DNA of 39,845 nucleotides from Bacteroidota bacterium (GTDB lineage: Bacteria > Bacteroidota > Ignavibacteria > UBA10030 > UBA8401). The stretch covers positions 1 through 39,845 of the forward strand of contig JABWAK010000016.1 of NCBI GenBank assembly GCA_013361065.1, given 5' to 3'. The notes under the pieces are model-generated. The model ran no database searches and was not told where the DNA came from. It saw only the letters and a list, made by a program, of their open reading frames with translations. Below are positions 35,754-39,845 of the stretch, one piece after another (position 1 is the first letter of the stretch; every line of letters starts with the position of its first letter). A program made the position numbers and the translations under genes.

Positions 35754-37616
35754 TCAGCCTTTCATCAGCGTCAGTCCGTCGATCTCCTTGAGTGCAGCAA
35801 GGATCTCCTGCTGACGGCGGAGGAATTCCATCGTATCGCCGCCGGCGGCGGCAGCGAGTTTCATACGGTGCCGGTTGTCGGCGAGTTCATGCTCCAGCTG
35901 TTTCTTCTTCACCGCTTTGATGGCGCCGAGCGCCATCTCGTAGAGCCGCGTATCGCTCGCGCGGCTGCCGATCTTGGACCACCGGTCGCTCAGCTGGTAC
36001 CGGTGGAAACTCAGATTGGCGACGATGGTCCGTTCCTGTTCGGTCTCCATCTGCTCCATCACCTGGGCGGCATCGGCCTCGCCGGTCTCATCGAACAGCA
36101 GCAGTACCGCATCGGCGATACGCCGCGATGCCGGATGGGTCAGGTCGGACGGCTGCAGGCTGCGGAAGACGAACGGCACCATCTCCTTCGGGTCCTCCAG
36201 GACCGCCGTGAGCAGGTCCCGCTCCTCGGTCGGCATCTCCTCCGCCGCAGCGACCCGCAGTTTCGTTTCGCGTTCCTCCGCCGGCTCTTCCGCAGCGGCG
36301 GTCTGCACGAACTTCTGCGGTACACGCCGGGTCGATTTCTCCATCTCCGCATAGAGCGTCGATTCGTACAGTTCGTACTTCTCCGCCACCGCTTTGATGA
36401 AGAAGGAACGCTTCAGCTGGTCCGGGATCTTCGCGATGGACTGCACCAGTCCCCGCACCGCCTCTGCCTTCCCTTCCGGCGTGTCGAATGAACCGCTCCG
36501 CATGAACTCTCCCGCCTTGTAATCGATGAAACTGACCGCCTTCTTCAGCAGTTCCTCGAATGCTTCGCCGCCGTGCTTCCGCACGAACGAATCGGGATCC
36601 TCCCCTTCCGGCAGCCGCACGATCCGGACGTCGAGTCCTCCTTCCAGGACGAGGTCCACGCCGCGCAGCATCGCATTCGCGCCGGCGGAATCAGCATCAT
36701 AGACAAGAGTGATGTTCTTGGTATAGCGCGCCACGAGCTGGATCTGTTCCGGAGTGAGTGCGGTACCGCTGGAAGCGACGATGTTCCTCGTCCCGGCCTG
36801 ATGGACGGAGATGAGGTCGGCGTACCCTTCCACCAGCACGGCGAAGTCGCGTTCCCGGATGGCATCCTTCGCCTGCGAGAGTCCGTACAGCACCTTGCTC
36901 TTATGATAGATCGGCGTCTCCGAGGAATTGATGTACTTGCCGAGTTTGTCATCCTCGTACAGTTTACGTGCGCCGAAGGCGATCACCCGGCCGTTCGTGC
37001 TGAAGATGGGGAACATCGCCCGGCCGCGGAACGTATCATACGTCCCGCCGTCCTCCTTCTTCCGCACCAGGCCGACCTTCTCGAGCATCTCCGGTGCGAT
37101 CCCTTCCTCCGCCGCTTTCTTGATGAGTGAATCCCATCCCCGCATCGCGTACCCAAGTCCGAACGTCGTCATCGTCTGCGCTGTGAATCCCCGCTCGCGG
37201 AAATAGTTCAGCGCGAACTCCCCTTCCGTCGTCTTCGTCAGATTATGATAGAAGAAGCGGGCAGCGAAGGACATCACCGCATACAGCCGCTCCATCTCGT
37301 TCGCTGCCTCGTACGATTCCTCCGTCCGGGTGATGGTGATGCCGGCCCGTTCCGCCAATTGTTCGAGCGCCTCCACATAGGACGATTTCTCGTACTCCAT
37401 GACGAACTTCACCACATCGCCGCCGCGGTGGCATCCGAAGCAGTAGAACATCTGCTTCTGGGCACTCACGCTGAACGAGGGGGTCTTCTCCTGGTGGAAC
37501 GGGCAGAGACCGAGGTAATCCTTCCCCCGTTTCTTCAGCCGTACATAGGCGGAGATGACATCGACCACATCGGACGCCGCCCGTATCTCATCGATCTTTT
37601 CCTGGGGTATCTTCAC
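35754..37616 (-). CDS. dnaG: DNA primase
   Basis: DnaG makes the RNA primers for replication. The 620-residue protein has the N-terminal zinc-binding domain with C38, H41, C59 and C62 (LCPFHQEKTPSF and MFYCFGCHRGG), then the primase core with GRAMFPIF and the TOPRIM domain (about 255-340: LVEGYADLISVH, LVYDADSAGANAML), and a C-terminal helicase-binding region. The start codon is GTG at 37616, the only candidate that leaves the conserved KIPQEKIDEIR start intact. It is followed after five bases by the DUF3095 gene. The usual rpoD or rpsU neighbours are absent. Confidence 0.97.
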   Translation of the reverse strand: MKIPQEKIDEIRAASDVVDVISAYVRLKKRGKDYLGLCPFHQEKTPSFSVSAQKQMFYCFGCHRGGDVVKFVMEYEKSSYVEALEQLAERAGITITRTEESYEAANEMERLYAVMSFAARFFYHNLTKTTEGEFALNYFRERGFTAQTMTTFGLGYAMRGWDSLIKKAAEEGIAPEMLEKVGLVRKKEDGGTYDTFRGRAMFPIFSTNGRVIAFGARKLYEDDKLGKYINSSETPIYHKSKVLYGLSQAKDAIRERDFAVLVEGYADLISVHQAGTRNIVASSGTALTPEQIQLVARYTKNITLVYDADSAGANAMLRGVDLVLEGGLDVRIVRLPEGEDPDSFVRKHGGEAFEELLKKAVSFIDYKAGEFMRSGSFDTPEGKAEAVRGLVQSIAKIPDQLKRSFFIKAVAEKYELYESTLYAEMEKSTRRVPQKFVQTAAAEEPAEERETKLRVAAAEEMPTEERDLLTAVLEDPKEMVPFVFRSLQPSDLTHPASRRIADAVLLLFDETGEADAAQVMEQMETEQERTIVANLSFHRYQLSDRWSKIGSRASDTRLYEMALGAIKAVKKKQLEHELADNRHRMKLAAAAGGDTMEFLRRQQEILAALKEIDGLTLMKG

Positions 37617-37768
37617 GGTCCCAAGATAGCAAGAAAAACCGAGAGGTGGAAATGAGGCACCGGCATGGGAACGGATCTGGACTTTTCATTCACATGCAGT
37701 TTCACTATTTTTCATGCAGGCGGTCTCCGCCGCAATCCACCGTTTCCGGCACAAACAATGAGGAACCC

Positions 37769-38164
37769 ATGCTCACCCCTACACGCATTTCCGCGACCGT
37801 TGTCGTCATCCTTTGCCTGCTCGCCGGTGTCACCATCAGCAATGCACAGTCCATGCCGAAGAAGACCCACAGTCACGAGGTCTCGCTGGACAGCGCGAAG
37901 AAATACATCGGGAATCTGAAGAAGGATGCGATGCAGATGAAGACCAAGGGGGGATTGTTCACGCGGGACGTGCTGGAGAAGATCCTGGCGCAGAAAGGGA
38001 CCGTCGGGATCCGCTACTATTATGCGAAGATGGACGACGGCACGCCGACCATCGTCCTGGTCGGGGTCGATTCCACCGGAAAGAGCATGACGAACGGTGT
38101 CATCGCCGAGAAGACCTATCCCTGTCCGCCGTACTGCAACACGGACGATATCCTGGCGGAGTGA
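37769..38164 (+). CDS. Small secreted protein with a C-terminal CPPYC motif
   Basis: The 131-residue protein has a signal peptide (about 1-27, LCLLAGVTISNAQ). The mature domain has a helical stretch (DSAKKYIGNLKKDAMQMKTKG), then GTVGIRYYYAKMDDGTPTIVLVGVDSTGKSMTNG, and ends YPCPPYCNTDDILAE with two cysteines. I know of similar short periplasmic proteins in Bacteroidota but no function. The start is ATG 37769, with TGAGGAACCC upstream. It is the first gene of a tight unit: the next gene starts one base after its stop. Confidence 0.72.
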   Translation: MLTPTRISATVVVILCLLAGVTISNAQSMPKKTHSHEVSLDSAKKYIGNLKKDAMQMKTKGGLFTRDVLEKILAQKGTVGIRYYYAKMDDGTPTIVLVGVDSTGKSMTNGVIAEKTYPCPPYCNTDDILAE

Positions 38165-38165
38165 G

Positions 38166-38798
38166 ATGACCATCCCTGTGTTCGCCCATGTCGCTGCCGT
38201 CTCCTGCTTCATCCCGGCGGCGGTCGGTCTCTGGTACTGGAAGCAGTCCCCTGCCGCCATGCGTGTCTTCACGCTCTTCTGCCTCTATTCGACGCTTCAT
38301 CTGGTGATGGAGTTCACGCTCGGCCGGCTCGGCATCAGCAATCAGTTCCTGATGAACTATCATCAGATCATCGAACTGCTCTGCATCCTGTACCTCTTCC
38401 ATGCGCGTGTCACGGAACGGAGGACGCAGTTGTTCTTCCGTGCGCTGGCGGCGCTGTACAGCGTTCTCTGGCTGGTGAACAAGTTCCTCTATGAGGACCC
38501 GGAGCGCTTCAGCGAGGGGATCACCATCGCCGCCATGCTCGTGCTGATGACCGCTTCGGTCATCGTACTGAACATGTCGGTCCGCACCGCTGCGGGACCG
38601 GTCACGCAGCATTCCACTTTCTGGATCGCCCTGGCGGTGCTGCTCTACGGCGCCGGCACGGTGATCATCACCGGGTTCAGCAACACCATCCTGGCGATGG
38701 GCATGGAAGCCTTCGACACGTTCTGGCATATCAACTGGGGGTTCACCATCCTTACCAACCTACTCTATGCAAGGAGCTTCCGGTGCCCGTCCTTTTGA
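38166..38798 (+). CDS. Polytopic membrane protein of unknown function
   Basis: The 210-residue product is mostly hydrophobic, with about six or seven membrane helices and short loops (for instance RVFTLFCLYSTLHLVMEF and QIIELLCILYLFHARVTE). It resembles the uncharacterised multi-helix sensor-like membrane domains seen next to signalling proteins in Bacteroidota. The ATG at 38166 has GGAG just upstream. It overlaps the next gene by 16 bases, and the previous gene ends one base before it. The three may form one module. Confidence 0.65.
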   Translation: MTIPVFAHVAAVSCFIPAAVGLWYWKQSPAAMRVFTLFCLYSTLHLVMEFTLGRLGISNQFLMNYHQIIELLCILYLFHARVTERRTQLFFRALAALYSVLWLVNKFLYEDPERFSEGITIAAMLVLMTASVIVLNMSVRTAAGPVTQHSTFWIALAVLLYGAGTVIITGFSNTILAMGMEAFDTFWHINWGFTILTNLLYARSFRCPSF

Positions 38799-39277
38799 AT
38801 GATACCCTCTCCGTCATCCTCATCGCCACCGCGGTCGTACTGCTGTTCGCCTTCGGGTATGCGTATGTCATCCTGTCCAGCAGCCGTCGCATCGTGCAGG
38901 AGCAGCACCGGCGCATCGATGAACTGCGCCGGAGCGAGGAACGGTACAAAGCGCTCTTCATGAACTCGCTCGCCGGCATGATGAAGTTCAGCTTCTCCCC
39001 CTTCATTGTGCTGGAGACGAACCAGACCATCCTGGAGATGTTCAACGTGACGACCGATTATGAACTGCAGCGGCTGCTCAGCGACCTGCCGAACGGACAG
39101 ACGAAGCGGATCGAGACGGTGCTGCATGCGAAAGGGACCATCGATGCGATGGAGATCGAGTTCCCGACGCCGACCGGTATCAAGCGGCGGTTCCTCTTCT
39201 CGGCGAAACGGGAGGAAGGGACGAACCTCGCACACGCGGTGGTGATCCTGATGACGGCGGAACGGTTGATCGGATGA
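38783..39277 (+). CDS. Membrane-anchored PAS-like protein without an output domain
   Basis: The 164-residue protein has one N-terminal membrane helix (about 8-28), a charged coiled coil (SSRRIVQEQHRRIDELRRSE, about 32-51) and a PAS-like domain (about 52-160: RYKALFMNSLAGMMKFSF, then FIVLETNQTILEMFNV and the final FLFSAKREEG strand). It stops where a histidine kinase or GGDEF domain would normally begin. No frameshifted kinase fragment follows before the convergent gene at 39291. It overlaps the polytopic membrane protein gene by 16 bases, so the two are coupled. It may be a partner-type sensor rather than a broken kinase. Confidence 0.7.
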   Translation: MPVLLNDTLSVILIATAVVLLFAFGYAYVILSSSRRIVQEQHRRIDELRRSEERYKALFMNSLAGMMKFSFSPFIVLETNQTILEMFNVTTDYELQRLLSDLPNGQTKRIETVLHAKGTIDAMEIEFPTPTGIKRRFLFSAKREEGTNLAHAVVILMTAERLIG

Positions 39278-39290
39278 TATAACGAACGGA

Positions 39291-39833
39291 TCACGCGGCG
39301 GCGGAACGGGCATCCCGGAACGCTGCCAGGATCCCGCGCACCAGTCCCGTCCCCGCCAGCAGCATCCCCGCCCAGAAGAAGACCTCGCCGATCAGATAGC
39401 TCTCGTTCACCAGGTCCAATTGATGGAAAAGGTTCATCCAGTCATGGTGGGACTTGCTCAGCCCTCCGATCAGCGGCAGCTGCAGCAGCGCCGCATCCTT
39501 CATGTAGAGACTCACATCCACCACGCTCACCCCGGTGAAGAAGATCGCCACGTTCGCAAGGGCGGACCCTTCGCGCAGCGCCACCACGTACCAGACCGCA
39601 GGGGTCAGCACCTGCATGAGTGAACCGCCGAGGATGTTCAGCGTCCGTCCGAACACGGAGAAGAAGAGATGTCCCGCCTCGTGGATGTAGAGCAGGATCA
39701 GGTGCGTCATCCAGAGCAGGTTCGGCAGGTCGAACCGGCGGGTGGGCGTGTAGAGATGGAACGGCAGCTGGACGAAGAGGATGAGCAGCAGCGTGTAGCC
39801 GGTGAGCGGGAGGATGAGCCGTGAGATTCTCAT
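39291..39833 (-). CDS. Small M50-like membrane protein with an HEAGH motif
   Basis: The 180-residue product has about four hydrophobic helices and the zinc-protease motif H51-E52-A-G-H55 (LLYIHEAGHLFFSVFGRTL) at the end of the second helix, like site-2-protease-type M50 metalloproteases. A third zinc ligand is not obvious; a D or H in the HHDW segment near residue 130 is a candidate. At 180 residues it is short for the family and has no PDZ domain. The start is ATG 39833, so the gene is complete. It converges with the PAS gene, 13 bp apart. Confidence 0.7.
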   Translation of the reverse strand: MRISRLILPLTGYTLLLILFVQLPFHLYTPTRRFDLPNLLWMTHLILLYIHEAGHLFFSVFGRTLNILGGSLMQVLTPAVWYVVALREGSALANVAIFFTGVSVVDVSLYMKDAALLQLPLIGGLSKSHHDWMNLFHQLDLVNESYLIGEVFFWAGMLLAGTGLVRGILAAFRDARSAAA

Positions 39834-39845
39834 GGTCGTGTCGGA

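Overview
The window looks like chromosomal DNA from a GC-rich member of the Bacteroidota/Chlorobiota assemblage, most plausibly an Ignavibacteria- or Kapabacteria-like lineage. The reasons are the families present (DUF5723-like and other outer-membrane proteins, DUF2911, DUF3109, DUF3467, DUF4905-like, a phosphoglycerate kinase with an insertion), many lipoproteins, and ordinary sigma-70-like promoter boxes rather than the TAnnTTTG boxes of Bacteroidia. No rRNA or species marker is present, so this placement is inference. Most of the window is housekeeping and envelope genes in short operons, punctuated by clear bidirectional hairpin terminators.

Layout. 1-1.5 kb: the end of an unknown gene and a YhcG-type (DUF1016) PDDEXK nuclease. 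1.5-5.6 kb (-): folD, a YmdB-like phosphodiesterase, a GT39-like membrane glycosyltransferase and a DUF4256 protein. 5.9-7.6 kb: an ECF sigma factor/anti-sigma pair, divergent from a small membrane protein and linked to it by two matching promoter motifs. 7.6-14 kb (-): ispG, a GxxExxY gene between imperfect inverted repeats, a rhomboid protease, then pgk, an outer-membrane protein and gap. 14.1-17 kb (+): a DUF4905-like protein and a membrane Fe-S oxidoreductase of the HdrD/EMO type.

17.2-21 kb is the most accessory part: an integrase-like protein whose catalytic acids appear lost, overlapping a lipoprotein gene by 4 bases; then tRNA-Gly(CCC); then a strikingly AT-rich gene for a secreted pentapeptide/channel-like membrane protein. 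21-26.6 kb (+): DUF2911, phosphoglucomutase-family glmM-like gene overlapping dprA, then DUF3109 overlapping rpoN. A 344-bp spacer after rpoN holds direct repeats with hairpins.

26.9-32.6 kb (-): a DUF5723-like barrel with a large lipoprotein, DUF3467 and a TPR lipoprotein. 32.7-34.5 kb (+): a HIT protein and isocitrate dehydrogenase. 34.5-37.6 kb (-): dnaG and a DUF3095 protein. 37.8-39.3 kb (+): a tight three-gene unit (small secreted protein, polytopic membrane protein, membrane-anchored PAS protein lacking a kinase). The window ends in a mini M50-like membrane protein (-).

The best leads are the paired ECF promoters (TGAAACCTT-N15-GTCA on both strands), the apparently domesticated integrase coupled to a lipoprotein, the GxxExxY gene with flanking repeats, and the AT-rich channel-like gene. 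No CRISPR array, complete insertion sequence, prophage or classical defence operon is visible.
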